This document shows, in pieces, positions 7,924-17,393 of a DNA stretch of 64,000 nucleotides. The position numbers and the translations under genes are program-made. Numbering within the stretch: the first letter of the stretch is position 1; the number at the start of each line of letters is the position of its first letter. Source of the stretch: Rhizobium aethiopicum (GTDB taxonomy: Bacteria > Pseudomonadota > Alphaproteobacteria > Rhizobiales > Rhizobiaceae); assembly GCF_014197535.1 (NCBI RefSeq), contig NZ_JACIFV010000004.1, positions 124,001 to 188,000 on the forward strand, given 5' to 3'. The notes beneath the pieces were generated by a model that saw nothing but the letters and a program-made list of their open reading frames with translations, was not told the origin of the DNA and ran no database searches.

Positions 7924-9318
7924 ATGACCAATATCGCAGCTTTCCTCTACCTCGTTTCCGGCGTGCTCTTCATCCTGGCGCTGCGCGGCCTGTCGCATCC
8001 GGCCACCAGCCGCAAGGGCAATCTCTACGGCATGATCGGCATGGGGATCGCCATCCTGACGACGCTGGTGCTGGCGACCCCGAACTTCGGCGGCTTCGTG
8101 CTGATCATCCTCGGCCTTGCCATCGGCGGCAGCGTCGGCGCCTATGTCGCTCGCACCATCGCCATGACCTCGATGCCGCAGCTGGTCGCCGGCTTCCACT
8201 CGCTGGTCGGCCTTGCCGCCGTGCTGGTCGCCGCCTCCGCGCTTTATACGCCCGCCTCCTTCGGCATCGGCGAGATCGGCCAGATCCACACTGAGGCGCG
8301 CATCGAAATGGCGCTGGGCGTCGCGATCGGGGCGCTCACCTTCACCGGCTCGATCATCGCCTTCCTGAAGCTCGACGGGCGCATGTCCGGCAAGCCGATC
8401 CTGCTGCCCTACCGGCATCTGATCAATGCAACCCTGCTGGTGCTGATCGTGCTCTTCATCGTCGGCCTTGCCGCCACCGAAAGCCATTTCGACTTCTGGG
8501 CGGTCGTGGCGCTGTCGCTGGCGCTCGGCGTCCTGCTGATCGTGCCGATCGGCGGCGCCGATATGCCCGTCGTCGTTTCGATGCTCAATTCCTATTCAGG
8601 CTGGGCCGCAGCCGGCATCGGCTTCACCCTCGGCAATCTGGCGCTGATCATTACCGGCGCGCTCGTCGGTTCGTCAGGCGCCATCCTCTCCTACATCATG
8701 TGCAAGGGGATGAACCGCTCCTTCGTCTCGGTCATTCTCGGCGGTTTCGGCGGCGAGACGGCATCCGGCGGGCCGGACACATCAGACAAGACGGTCAAGC
8801 TCGGCTCGGCCGAGGATGCGGCCTATCTGATGGCCAATGCCTCGAAGGTCATCATCGTGCCGGGTTATGGCATGGCGGTCGCCCAGGCCCAGCATGCGCT
8901 GCGCGAACTCGCCGACAATCTGAAGAAGAACGGCGTCGAGGTGAAATATGCGATCCACCCGGTCGCAGGCCGCATGCCCGGCCATATGAATGTGCTGCTG
9001 GCCGAGGCCAATGTTCCCTATGACGAGGTCTTCGAGCTCGAGGACATCAATTCGGAATTTGCCCAGGCCGACGTCGCCTATGTCATCGGCGCCAATGACG
9101 TCACCAATCCGGCAGCGCGCGACGACAAGACCTCGCCGATCTACGGCATGCCGATCCTCGACGTCGATCGGGCGAAGACCTGCCTGTTCGTCAAGCGCTC
9201 GCTTGGTTCGGGTTATGCCGGCATCGACAATACGCTGTTCTACAAGGACGGCACGATGATGCTGCTCGGGGACGCCAAGAAAATGACCGAAGACATCAAT
9301 AAGGCGATCGCGCATTGA
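7924..9318 (+). CDS. pntB: NAD(P) transhydrogenase subunit beta
   Basis: The beta subunit combines the rest of the proton channel with the NADP(H)-binding domain III. In 464 residues it shows about eight N-terminal membrane helices with the conserved GFHSLVGLAAVLVA and GADMPVVVSMLNSYSGWAAA segments, then a soluble domain with VIIVPGYGMAVAQAQHALRE, GRMPGHMNVLLAEANVPYD, and VIGANDVTNPAAR, all strong PntB signatures. GAGGGA precedes the ATG, seven bases after the pntAB stop. The operon ends at the following terminator. Confidence 0.97.
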   Translation: MTNIAAFLYLVSGVLFILALRGLSHPATSRKGNLYGMIGMGIAILTTLVLATPNFGGFVLIILGLAIGGSVGAYVARTIAMTSMPQLVAGFHSLVGLAAVLVAASALYTPASFGIGEIGQIHTEARIEMALGVAIGALTFTGSIIAFLKLDGRMSGKPILLPYRHLINATLLVLIVLFIVGLAATESHFDFWAVVALSLALGVLLIVPIGGADMPVVVSMLNSYSGWAAAGIGFTLGNLALIITGALVGSSGAILSYIMCKGMNRSFVSVILGGFGGETASGGPDTSDKTVKLGSAEDAAYLMANASKVIIVPGYGMAVAQAQHALRELADNLKKNGVEVKYAIHPVAGRMPGHMNVLLAEANVPYDEVFELEDINSEFAQADVAYVIGANDVTNPAARDDKTSPIYGMPILDVDRAKTCLFVKRSLGSGYAGIDNTLFYKDGTMMLLGDAKKMTEDINKAIAH

Positions 9319-9325
9319 GCCGATG

Positions 9326-9348
9326 AGCCGCCCTTTGGGGCGGCTTTT
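9326..9348 (+). terminator. Intrinsic terminator after pntB
   Basis: AGCCGCCC (9326-9333) pairs with GGGCGGCT (9338-9345) around a four-base loop and is followed by TTTT. It ends the pnt operon just before the convergent DUF992 gene. Confidence 0.85.
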
Positions 9349-9349
9349 C

Positions 9350-9832
9350 TCATATCTCGCCCGGCGCCAGCGTCATCTTCTCGACACCGATCGCCAGGTT
9401 CAGCCCTTCCTGGGCCTGGACATTCAGTGGCTGCAGCATGAAAGCCTTATTGGTGCCGCCGGCAATCACTTTGGCGCCGGCGCCCGCACCGATGCTCGCA
9501 TCAGCGCCGACACCGTAATATTCGCCGGCAAGGGCGAATTGCGGAATATCGGTGCCGGTCTTTGCCAGGACCTGCCAGATCATCACGCTCTTGCCCGTCT
9601 GGCCGATGTCGAGGCCGAACTTCTCGATTTTGCCGGCATAGACGGCTTTGGCGCCGCCGGATGCCGGCGTATAGGTGCAGATGAGGTTCTTCTGCGAGGT
9701 GACGATCAGGCCCTGACCGCCATCCGATCCGCAGACCAGACGGCCAAGCGTCACATAATTTTCCGCACTCGCCGGGCTTGCCAAGGCAGCGGCCGTCAGT
9801 GCCGCGGCGGCGATCATCGTTTGCTTGAACAT
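9350..9832 (-). CDS. DUF992 family exported protein
   Basis: The 160-residue protein starts with a signal peptide (about 1-23, ending ASPASA) and continues with DUF992 features: an N-terminal Cys in RLVCGSDGGQGLIV, CTYTPASGG, KFGLDIGQTGKSVMIWQVLA, and Gly/Ala-rich ASIGAGAGAKVIAGG ending in QEGLNLAIGVEKMTL. DUF992 proteins are small secreted or envelope proteins of alphaproteobacteria with no established function. AAGGAG lies six bases before the ATG. It is a single gene, convergent with pntB. Confidence 0.85.
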   Translation of the reverse strand: MFKQTMIAAAALTAAALASPASAENYVTLGRLVCGSDGGQGLIVTSQKNLICTYTPASGGAKAVYAGKIEKFGLDIGQTGKSVMIWQVLAKTGTDIPQFALAGEYYGVGADASIGAGAGAKVIAGGTNKAFMLQPLNVQAQEGLNLAIGVEKMTLAPGEI

Positions 9833-9891
9833 GGTCCTTCTCCTTGGGAATGACCTGTTCGAAACGGGTTGAGGTGGCGATTGTTCCTAGG

Positions 9892-11544
9892 TTATTCCCG
9901 CTCCAGCGTGGCGCGCTGGGCTGTCAGTACCCATAACAGGCCTTCGGGCCGGAAATCGACCTGCACCGTGCCTCGGAAGGCGGAAGCGGCATGCGCCTTG
10001 ATGACGGTCGTGCCGAAACCCGAGCGCGAGGGCTCTGTGACCGGCGGGCCGCCGCGCTCCTCCCAGGTGAAGCGGAGCAGGGCATCCGGCTTGTCTTCGT
10101 CCCTGACATTGTGCCAGTCGAAGCGGACGCGGCCCTGTGGGACGGAGAGCGCACCATATTTCACAGAATTGGTGGCGAGCTCATGCAGGGTAAGGCCGAG
10201 ATTCTGCACCGCATCCGGCTTCAGGACGAAATCTTCGCCCGTGATTTCGATCTGTTCGCGCGATTGCGGGAAGGCCTGCAGATGGATGTCGACGACCCGC
10301 CGGAGCGACACGCCTCCCCATTGCTCGCTGGTCAGAAGCTCGATCGAACGTACCAGGCCCTCAAGGCGGTCGGCGACGGCGGCTTGAAAGGTTTCGACGC
10401 TGTCGGCCTGTTTGGCAAGCTGGCGCATCATGGCCTGAGCAAGCGTGAGAAGGTTCTTGGTGCGGTGGACGAGTTCATGCATGACGAAGCGCAGCCGGTC
10501 TTCGGTCTGACTGCGATCGAATGAGGCATTCGAAAGAGCGATCGCCACCTGGTTCGCCTCGATCACGCTCGTTTCAACGGGTGAGACGATGTGGCCCTGG
10601 CCCATGCGGTTCGCCATGTCGGCGATCTCGCGGATGGTGGTGCGGACCTGTCTCGCGACGGCATAGGCGGCCAGCACTGCGACGAGCACGAGCGCAACGC
10701 CGCCGATGATGAGGAAACGCCAGGTGCTGAGAATCGAAGCCTGCGCCACCGGCCCCCAGATCACCGTCTTCCAAGACCAGCCGGGAATCTGTGCATAACC
10801 GAGAAGCATGTGCGGCAGGATCGACTTATCTTCGAAGACCCCTCGGGAAAAACCAAGCGCCGGCAGGATGCGCGGATCGAAGGGGGTGCCGGGCTTGAGG
10901 GCGGCGGGACCGGCGGCAACCACCACGTGGCCGCTTTGGTCGAGAACGGCGGCCGACCAGCCGGGGGCAAGACCCTGGGTCGTCACCAGCCGGCCGAGAT
11001 CCCTGGCGTCCTGGGTGATGATGAGGGCGGCGACAGGATCGCCCTCTCTTGGCAAAGTGACGTTGTAGACCCACTCGCCGCTGGTTCTGCCGCGAAAAAC
11101 ATCGGACGCCTCGATCCGGCCGGATTTCATCGCGGCATCGAGCGCGACGATGTTTGCCGTCTTTTCGAGCGGAGTGCCGAAAGGCCGGCGTGTGTTCAGC
11201 AGTTGCTGACCGGTGCGGTCGACGGCGAGGACATAGAGCGCATTGTTCCGCAGAGCCGCTTCCGTACGTTCGTGGAAGGAGGCGAGGTCGCCGTTTTCGA
11301 GCTCCGGGGAGCTCGACAGCAGCCGCAACGTCGTCGCCATGTCCTGAAGCTGGCGATCGATGATGCGCGAAAGGGCAAGCGCGTCCTGCGCCGTCTCGCG
11401 CTTCAGCGTCGAGCGCTGGTTATCCTCCAGCTGCAGCAGAAGCAGCGCCACGAAGGCGAAGATCGGCAGCGCGATCGCCACCGCCATCGCCACCAGATAG
11501 GTGCCGATCGAAGCTTTGGGAAAAAACAATGCGACGATCTTCAT
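9892..11544 (-). CDS. HWE-family sensor histidine kinase
   Basis: The 550-residue kinase has a first membrane helix at about 14-37, a periplasmic sensor of roughly 240 residues of dCache/PAS type, a second helix near 278-300, a HAMP-like linker, and a C-terminal HWE kinase core. The H-box HELVHRTKN places the likely phosphorylated histidine at residue 360; the N-box reads LHELATNSVKYGALS; WEERGG supplies the family W-x-E; GFGT is the G-box. HWE kinases are enriched in Rhizobiales and often signal to orphan receivers. No response regulator gene lies beside it, so its partner is unknown. Confidence 0.9.
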   Translation of the reverse strand: MKIVALFFPKASIGTYLVAMAVAIALPIFAFVALLLLQLEDNQRSTLKRETAQDALALSRIIDRQLQDMATTLRLLSSSPELENGDLASFHERTEAALRNNALYVLAVDRTGQQLLNTRRPFGTPLEKTANIVALDAAMKSGRIEASDVFRGRTSGEWVYNVTLPREGDPVAALIITQDARDLGRLVTTQGLAPGWSAAVLDQSGHVVVAAGPAALKPGTPFDPRILPALGFSRGVFEDKSILPHMLLGYAQIPGWSWKTVIWGPVAQASILSTWRFLIIGGVALVLVAVLAAYAVARQVRTTIREIADMANRMGQGHIVSPVETSVIEANQVAIALSNASFDRSQTEDRLRFVMHELVHRTKNLLTLAQAMMRQLAKQADSVETFQAAVADRLEGLVRSIELLTSEQWGGVSLRRVVDIHLQAFPQSREQIEITGEDFVLKPDAVQNLGLTLHELATNSVKYGALSVPQGRVRFDWHNVRDEDKPDALLRFTWEERGGPPVTEPSRSGFGTTVIKAHAASAFRGTVQVDFRPEGLLWVLTAQRATLERE

Positions 11545-11962
11545 TTATTGCGCGCCGCCGCCACAGTCCCGGTATTGCCGCGTCCTTTGTGCGTCCTGAA
11601 AGACGCGCGGCGCTGCTGTGCGCGCTGTCCGCAACAGTTTTCGTCTGCGGTCAGGAAAGCAAAGATCCGCATCTCTCGCAAACCGCCCTCAACGTGTTTT
11701 CGCACACCCCGACAGCGGGCTATCGAAGCAGCCGCATGTTAGGGGGAGCAAAAGCAGGTTGCAATATCGTATGACATGCCATGAAGACGGCGGCGGTTTT
11801 CCGGCCCTCTTTTCAAAGCGATGCGGTCGCCTTCATGACGGCATGCTCCTGCTGCCCGTTGCTGCGCGCGCACCGGGGCCGGCCATTAATTAAGCGGTTC
11901 TGCCGGAGATTTTCCTGCAATGCCAAGGTTCTGGGCATCCGTTGTTTCCGGCGCCCCAACCC
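11545..11962. other. 418-bp intergenic region without a supported gene
   Basis: This gap lies downstream of the TPR lipoprotein gene and upstream of the HWE kinase gene, both on the minus strand. Short open frames are present, but none has a ribosome site or recognisable protein character. I see no clear terminator hairpin with a T-tract. The kinase promoter presumably lies here. Confidence 0.5.
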
Positions 11963-12829
11963 TTAGCCGGCTGGAGCGCCGACTCGGGCCAGACCATCGC
12001 GGGCCGGCTGGTATTTGGGGTCAAGCCCGACCGCATGGCGATAGGAGCGGGCAGCCTTGGCCTTGTCGCCGCGGCGTTCGTAGACAAGAGCCTGGTTGGC
12101 CCAGGATTCGGCGATGTTGCCGTTGAGATCGATCGCGTGATTGAAATCGGCAAACGCGTTGTCATCGTCATTCAGCGCGATGTAGGAAATGCCGCGGCCA
12201 TTATAGGGCTCGGGCGAATTCGGCGCGAGCGAGATGGCCTTCGAGAAATCGTCGATGGCCTTGTCCTGCTGATTGCGCTTCTGGTAGATCAGGCCACGAT
12301 TGTGATAGGCGCGGCCATCGGTCGTGCCGAGCTGGATCGCCTTGCTGAAATCGTTGAAAGCTGCATCGTCCTGGCCGGCCATGCGATAGACATTGCCGCG
12401 GCCGATATAGGCGACGTCGTAGCTCGGATTGATCTGCAGGGCGGCATTGTAGTCGGCAATCGCCTGTTGCTGCTGGCCCATGTTGCGATAGACCAGCGCG
12501 CGGTTGGCATAGGCCTGGAAGAAGCGCGGGTTGATCTGCAATGCCGTGTTGAAATCGTTCAGCGCCTGGCGGAACTGGCCGCCACGGCCGTAGGCGGAAC
12601 CGCGGACATTATACCCTTCGGGATCCCTCGGATTGGCGTTGATAACAGCCGTCAGCGACGCGATGTTTTCTTCCGAGCCCTGCGCCTTGTCGATGCGGAT
12701 TACGGCATCCGTCGTATTGGTCGTCTCGCAGCCGGCGAGACCGACCATGGCCGCCAGCGTCAAAGCCGGCAGGAATGCGGTGTTCTTAAAGCGCCAGGCG
12801 CGGGACGGATTGAAGGTGGTATCAGCCAT
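11963..12829 (-). CDS. TPR-repeat lipoprotein
   Basis: The 288-residue protein has an N-terminal hydrophobic segment ending in the lipobox LAGC (about residues 31-34), indicating lipid attachment, and then about six tetratricopeptide repeats from residue 60 to the end (for example AYANRALVYRNMGQQQQAIA and AYHNRGLIYQKRNQQDKAID). TPR lipoproteins of this type act as protein-interaction scaffolds at the envelope; no specific partner can be named. An 8-bp inverted repeat (GCATATCC/GGATATGC, 12852-12874) lies just upstream of the start and might be an operator. Confidence 0.88.
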   Translation of the reverse strand: MADTTFNPSRAWRFKNTAFLPALTLAAMVGLAGCETTNTTDAVIRIDKAQGSEENIASLTAVINANPRDPEGYNVRGSAYGRGGQFRQALNDFNTALQINPRFFQAYANRALVYRNMGQQQQAIADYNAALQINPSYDVAYIGRGNVYRMAGQDDAAFNDFSKAIQLGTTDGRAYHNRGLIYQKRNQQDKAIDDFSKAISLAPNSPEPYNGRGISYIALNDDDNAFADFNHAIDLNGNIAESWANQALVYERRGDKAKAARSYRHAVGLDPKYQPARDGLARVGAPAG

Positions 12830-12893
12830 TCGGGCTCGCTTTCCCCATGCGGCATATCCAACACTGGGATATGCTGATCTTCAGCGGCAAACT

Positions 12894-12925
12894 AAAAAGG
12901 CGGCGGCGAACCCATCGCCCCCGCC
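12894..12925 (-). terminator. Intrinsic terminator after rpsU
   Basis: Read on the minus strand, GGCGG (12925-12921) pairs with CCGCC (12903-12899), with an inner GGCGA/TCGCC stem and a mismatch between, followed by five T residues. It lies about 40 bp after the S21 stop codon. Confidence 0.7.
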
Positions 12926-12964
12926 ACAATGCATCTGAAAACGTCGAAAAAACGACGGCAACGC

Positions 12965-13177
12965 TTAGCGTGCGACCAGGCCTTCGCGCTGGGCGCGCTT
13001 GCGGGCCAGCTTGCGAACGCGGCGAACAGCCTCGGCCTTTTCGCGAGCACGCTTCTGCGACGGCTTCTCGTAGTAGTCGCGCATCTTCATTTCGCGGAAA
13101 ATGCCTTCGCGCTGCATCTTCTTCTTGAGAGCGCGGAGAGCCTGATCGACATTGTTATCGCGGACAAGTACCTGCAC
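12965..13177 (-). CDS. rpsU: 30S ribosomal protein S21
   Basis: S21 is a small basic protein of the 30S subunit that helps initiation near the anti-Shine-Dalgarno end of 16S rRNA. The 70 residues show the family pattern [40 protein letters not shown] and a basic C-terminus. The start is the GTG at 13177, giving MQVLVRDNN, with AAAGGAA upstream; the frame continues upstream without homology. It is monocistronic with its own terminator. Alphaproteobacteria often carry more than one rpsU copy, and other copies cannot be seen here. Confidence 0.96.
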   Translation of the reverse strand: MQVLVRDNNVDQALRALKKKMQREGIFREMKMRDYYEKPSQKRAREKAEAVRRVRKLARKRAQREGLVAR

Positions 13178-13333
13178 GAGAATCACGTTCCTTTGGTTTG
13201 GTTGATGCCTGAGGCAGCGCAGCGCCAGGGGCAAAAATATAACGTTCGCGCGGCCGCGGCCTTGCGATTGGTGATGCGGGATAGCAGATCGAGTAGGGGA
13301 AGTCCAGATGGATATCGGCGGCAGCTGGAAAAA

Positions 13334-14944
13334 TCACATCTGTCCGGCATCCTGTCTCAAGCGAGCCGCTTCCGGCAGGGCATCGTCCAGGGCGGCAATT
13401 GCCTCCTTGAGCGCCGTCCTGACCCGGAGTCGATCGGCAGGCTCCAGCCGGCTCATATCCAGATGCAGGTCGAGACCCGAGAGATGTTCACTGAGAACGC
13501 GGCTCTTGTGGTCGGCGCCGAGCGTCAGTCCATCGACGGCATAGGGCACGACCTCGCGTTGGATGCCCTTCATGGTGATCGGCGGCAAAGGGTGAGCGTC
13601 GACGATCTCGTTCACCAGCGCATAGGTTTCGTAGCTGATGACGATTTCTCCGCCCTGGGCGATCGACTGCAGCCTGGCCGCGAGATTGGCCTCCGCGCCG
13701 ATGATCGTATAGTCCATGCGATCGCTGCTGCCGAAATTGCCGACGTTGCAATAACCGCTGTTAATTCCCATGCGCACGACGAAAGGCTCCTCGGTGCCGT
13801 TTCTGCGCCATCTGTCCTTGAGCTCCCCGAGGCGGCGCTGCATGTCGACGGCCATGCGCAGGCAGGCTTTCGCATCTTCTTCCGGACCCTTCGTTTCCGG
13901 GTCGCCGAAGAAGACCAGCATGGCATCGCCGATGAACTTGTCCACCGTGCCGCCATGGGCGAGGGCAATGTTCGACATTTCGGTCAGATATTCGTTGAGC
14001 ATTTCCGTCAGCGCTTCCGGCTGCAGCCGCTCGGTGGTCGCGGTGAAATCCTTGATGTCGGAGAAGAAAATCGTCAGGCGCTTGCGCTCGGTATGGACGA
14101 CGACGTCTTTCTGTCCGCTGAAGATGCTCTTGTAGATCTGCGGCGAGAGATAGCGTGAAATCTTCAGGGAAACGCTCGCCAGGAATTCATTCGCCGCTTC
14201 GAGCTCGCGGTTGGCGCCGTGGATCGCGCGGGCCTGCTGGCGCTGCAGCAGAATGAAGCTGAGGCCGATGACGGCGACAAAAAGAAAATAGCAGAGCAGA
14301 TATTTGAAGGCGAAGACGTTGCTTGCATAGGGTTGCTTGATGACCACTTCCTGAATGCCGCGCACATCGCCGACCTTCCAATCGGTCTTCGGGCTCTCCG
14401 GATGGCTGTTGTGACAGGCAACGCAGGCCTGGCCCATGACGACGGGCGTGACGAACCGCAGGGTATCGGTCAAACCGACCCGGGTGAGGTCGCTCAACGT
14501 CTGCTGCGGATTGGCGCGCAACGCGGCGAGCGATCGTTTCTCGAAATCGTCGAGCTCGTGGGAAGCGCGGCTCTTGAACGGCAGATCGGAGACGAAGCGG
14601 TATGTGATGTTGGCCTGCTGCTCCTTGATGACGTCGCCGAGTTCCAGCGAAAGTGTTGCCGGCAGCGGGATGGCGCCTGGGATATTGGCGTAGTTGTGGG
14701 AGACGACCGTGCCTGCGGTCGCGCCGCTGGCGTGCGCGGCAAGGACACGTCCGACGACATTGGCGGAATAATAGGAGCGGATGCTCGATATCAGCGAACT
14801 CATATCGCGCGCCTGGCGTCTGAGACTATTTCCAGAGAGATCGCTGATGTCGAGCCAGACGGCGAGTGGCAGTCCTGCAAGCATCGCCAGCACGACGACG
14901 ATCAGCCAATAGCCGCTGCGGCGCACGGCGGTTTCGGAAATCAC
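13334..14944 (-). CDS. Class III adenylate/guanylate cyclase with a c-type-heme (DUF3365/Tll0287-like) sensor
   Basis: A membrane helix (about 12-30) precedes a periplasmic domain to about 225, a second helix near 232-255, and a cytoplasmic cyclase domain (about 285-455). The periplasmic part ends in CVACH (Cys174, Cys177, His178), a c-type heme attachment motif within a DUF3365-like segment (RFVTPVVMGQACVACHNSHP). The cyclase has both metal aspartates (FSDIKDF and IGDAML) and the N/R pair in EANLAARLQ, so it should be active. I infer that heme redox or gas binding controls cNMP synthesis. It is divergent from the CHASE2 cyclase gene. Confidence 0.9.
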   Translation of the reverse strand: MISETAVRRSGYWLIVVVLAMLAGLPLAVWLDISDLSGNSLRRQARDMSSLISSIRSYYSANVVGRVLAAHASGATAGTVVSHNYANIPGAIPLPATLSLELGDVIKEQQANITYRFVSDLPFKSRASHELDDFEKRSLAALRANPQQTLSDLTRVGLTDTLRFVTPVVMGQACVACHNSHPESPKTDWKVGDVRGIQEVVIKQPYASNVFAFKYLLCYFLFVAVIGLSFILLQRQQARAIHGANRELEAANEFLASVSLKISRYLSPQIYKSIFSGQKDVVVHTERKRLTIFFSDIKDFTATTERLQPEALTEMLNEYLTEMSNIALAHGGTVDKFIGDAMLVFFGDPETKGPEEDAKACLRMAVDMQRRLGELKDRWRRNGTEEPFVVRMGINSGYCNVGNFGSSDRMDYTIIGAEANLAARLQSIAQGGEIVISYETYALVNEIVDAHPLPPITMKGIQREVVPYAVDGLTLGADHKSRVLSEHLSGLDLHLDMSRLEPADRLRVRTALKEAIAALDDALPEAARLRQDAGQM

Positions 14945-15212
14945 GGGAGCCCCTCACTCTTCCATCCAAAAGCATTCGCGCTTCGCGCCGTTACAAGAAC
15001 ATTTCACCGCGCGCCCGGCAAGATCGAAGCCGTGTCGTCCAAGCAAAAGCGTGGCCGAACTGACGGCGCCGCCAAATTTGAAGATGCCGTTGCGCCGACC
15101 GGCGGGAAGCGGGAGGCTGGAAAGCGAAAGGAAGCGCCGCAAGCGCATGGGCGAATGGCGTTCGGATAGAAAGCGGCGTAGCCTGTCGGTTGGCAGGGGG
15201 ACACCGGTTGAG

Positions 15213-17387
15213 ATGATGACGCGCGTGCAGCAAATCGGTGTCGTTATCGGCCTGGTGATCGTGGCTGCGCTAACGATGCTGCGGGCAGGCGATCCCGGGA
15301 TCTTCAAGCTGATCCGTGGCGTGACCTTCGACGAGTATCAGCGCCTGCTTCCGAGAAAATTCGAGCCCATGCCGGTCCGCGTGATCGACATTGACGAGGC
15401 GTCGTTGCGTGAATTCGGTCAATGGCCGTGGCCACGGGATCGGTTGGCTCTGCTGGTGGACCGGCTTTCTCAAATGGGCGCGGCGGCCATCGCCTTCGAC
15501 GTGCTTTTTTCAGAGCCGGACCGGCTGTCGCCGCGCAACGTCGTGCGCGAGGTCGCGGGGCTTGATCCGTCCCTGGCCGAGAAGCTTCCCGACAATGACG
15601 AGATCTTTGCCCGCTCGATCTCCGGCAAACCCGTCGTGCTCGGCTTCGGGCTTTCGAACGAGGGCAGTTACCGGCCGCCTGTCAAGGCGGGCTTTGCTTT
15701 CACCGGGGAAAGCCCCGTCTCGGCTCCGCCCTACCTTGCTGCATCGACGCCGCTCAGGCCGCAATTGGAAGCCAATGCCGCAGGGCTCGGCCACATCAGC
15801 CTCAATCCTGGCAATCCATCGCCGGTGGTGCGGGCGGTGCCGTTGTTCCTGACCGACGGCTTGCAGCTCTATCCCAATCTCGCGGTCGAAGCGCTGCGCG
15901 TCGCGCAGGGTGTATCGACCTATATATTGGCCGGCGCGCCCGATCGCGCCGGCGTGATGACATCGGCAAAGATCGGCGATTTCGTCGTGCCGCTGACGGC
16001 AGCGGGCGAATTCTGGCTCTATGTCAGCCCCGACCGGGCCGAGCGCTATATCTCCGCCCGCCAGGTGCTCGCCGCCGGAGGCGCCTCTCCCGAGCTCGCT
16101 GCCGCCATTGACGGCAGCATCGTCTTCGTCGGCACCTCGGCGGCAGGGCTGCAGGACATCCGTGTCACGGCGCTCGGCGAGAATGTTCCCGGCGTTTCGA
16201 TGCATGCGCAGGCCGTCGAACAGATTCTCTCCGGCCGTTTCCTATCGCGGCCCGATTGGGCGGACGGGCTGGAAATCCTCACGATCGCGGTGCTCGGCTG
16301 CCTGCTCGTCGTGGTGACGACCTTCGTCAGTCCCGCCGTCGCACTGGTCTGCGGCCTGTTCATTACCGCAATGGCGCTCGTGGCCTCCTGGTTCTCCTTC
16401 CTCTATGCGGGGCTTCTTCTCGATCCGTTGGCTCCGATCATCAGCGGATCGATCACCCATTTTGCGGCAACCTCGTTCCGCATTCTGGTGATCGACCGGG
16501 AAAGGCGCGAGGTGCGGCGCGCCTTCGGACATTATCTTTCTCCGTCACTGCTCCATCGCATCGAGCATAACCGCGATGCCTTGCGTCTCGGTGGCGATGA
16601 CCGGGAGCTGACGGTGATGTTTGTCGATGTCAGGAACTTCACTGAGATCAGCGAACGGCTGGCGCCGACTGATGTCGTCAGGTTCCTGAACACGCTGCTC
16701 GATGCGCTGAGCCGCCATGTCGTCGCCAATGAAGGCACGCTCGACAAATTCATCGGTGATTCGATCATGGCGTTCTGGAATGCGCCAGTCGATGTGGCCG
16801 ATCATGCAACAAAGGCGGTTCGCGCCGCACTTGGGATGCGCGAGACACTCGCCGAACTGAACGCCAGCGACGCCTTCGGCTTCGGACCCGATCAGGAGGT
16901 CGGCATCGGCATCGGCATCCATACCGGCGTTGCTTGCGTCGGCAATATGGGCGCCAAGACCCGCTTCAACTATTCGGCGGTCGGAGATGCGGTCAACGTC
17001 GCAGCCCGCATCGAGTCGTCCTGCAAGGAGATAGGCTTCGATATCCTCATCTCCGACAGCACGGCACGCTCAGTGCAGGGAATGGCGGTGATCGAGGCCG
17101 GCGCCCTCTCGCTCAAGGGAAAGAGCAGCCGGACGCAGATCCTTGCGGTCATCGGCGATGAACGCGTCGCAGAATCCCAGGAATTCGCCGCGCTCGAGAT
17201 CGTTCATAAGCAACTGTTACAGGCCCTGCAATCGCATTCGCGGAACAGCCGGAAACTTATCGGCGCGGCAAAGCACTGCGCTGCGCAGGTGCTCGGCGGT
17301 CTGGCGGAATTCTACCAACGTATATCCGGCAGAACCGACCATTTCCGGGAATTGCCTGCCGGGATCGAAAAGAGTGCGGCAGATTGA
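15213..17387 (+). CDS. CHASE2-domain adenylate/guanylate cyclase
   Basis: The 724-residue protein has a leading helix (about 6-22), a CHASE2 sensor outside the membrane (about 25-340, with VIDIDEASLREFGQWPWPRD and a closing VFVGTSAAGLQDIR), three hydrophobic segments (about 350-425) and a class III cyclase (about 465-640). Catalytic residues are present: VDVRNF and IGDSIMAF aspartates, the substrate-side Lys in LDKFIGD, and N/R in VNVAARIE. The ATG pair at 15213/15216 has AGGGGG 12 bases upstream. The frame remains open upstream to 15051 with a basic stretch unlike the family. It converges on a FecR-domain gene only 6 bp away. Confidence 0.92.
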   Translation: MMTRVQQIGVVIGLVIVAALTMLRAGDPGIFKLIRGVTFDEYQRLLPRKFEPMPVRVIDIDEASLREFGQWPWPRDRLALLVDRLSQMGAAAIAFDVLFSEPDRLSPRNVVREVAGLDPSLAEKLPDNDEIFARSISGKPVVLGFGLSNEGSYRPPVKAGFAFTGESPVSAPPYLAASTPLRPQLEANAAGLGHISLNPGNPSPVVRAVPLFLTDGLQLYPNLAVEALRVAQGVSTYILAGAPDRAGVMTSAKIGDFVVPLTAAGEFWLYVSPDRAERYISARQVLAAGGASPELAAAIDGSIVFVGTSAAGLQDIRVTALGENVPGVSMHAQAVEQILSGRFLSRPDWADGLEILTIAVLGCLLVVVTTFVSPAVALVCGLFITAMALVASWFSFLYAGLLLDPLAPIISGSITHFAATSFRILVIDRERREVRRAFGHYLSPSLLHRIEHNRDALRLGGDDRELTVMFVDVRNFTEISERLAPTDVVRFLNTLLDALSRHVVANEGTLDKFIGDSIMAFWNAPVDVADHATKAVRAALGMRETLAELNASDAFGFGPDQEVGIGIGIHTGVACVGNMGAKTRFNYSAVGDAVNVAARIESSCKEIGFDILISDSTARSVQGMAVIEAGALSLKGKSSRTQILAVIGDERVAESQEFAALEIVHKQLLQALQSHSRNSRKLIGAAKHCAAQVLGGLAEFYQRISGRTDHFRELPAGIEKSAAD

Positions 17388-17393
17388 CTGGGC

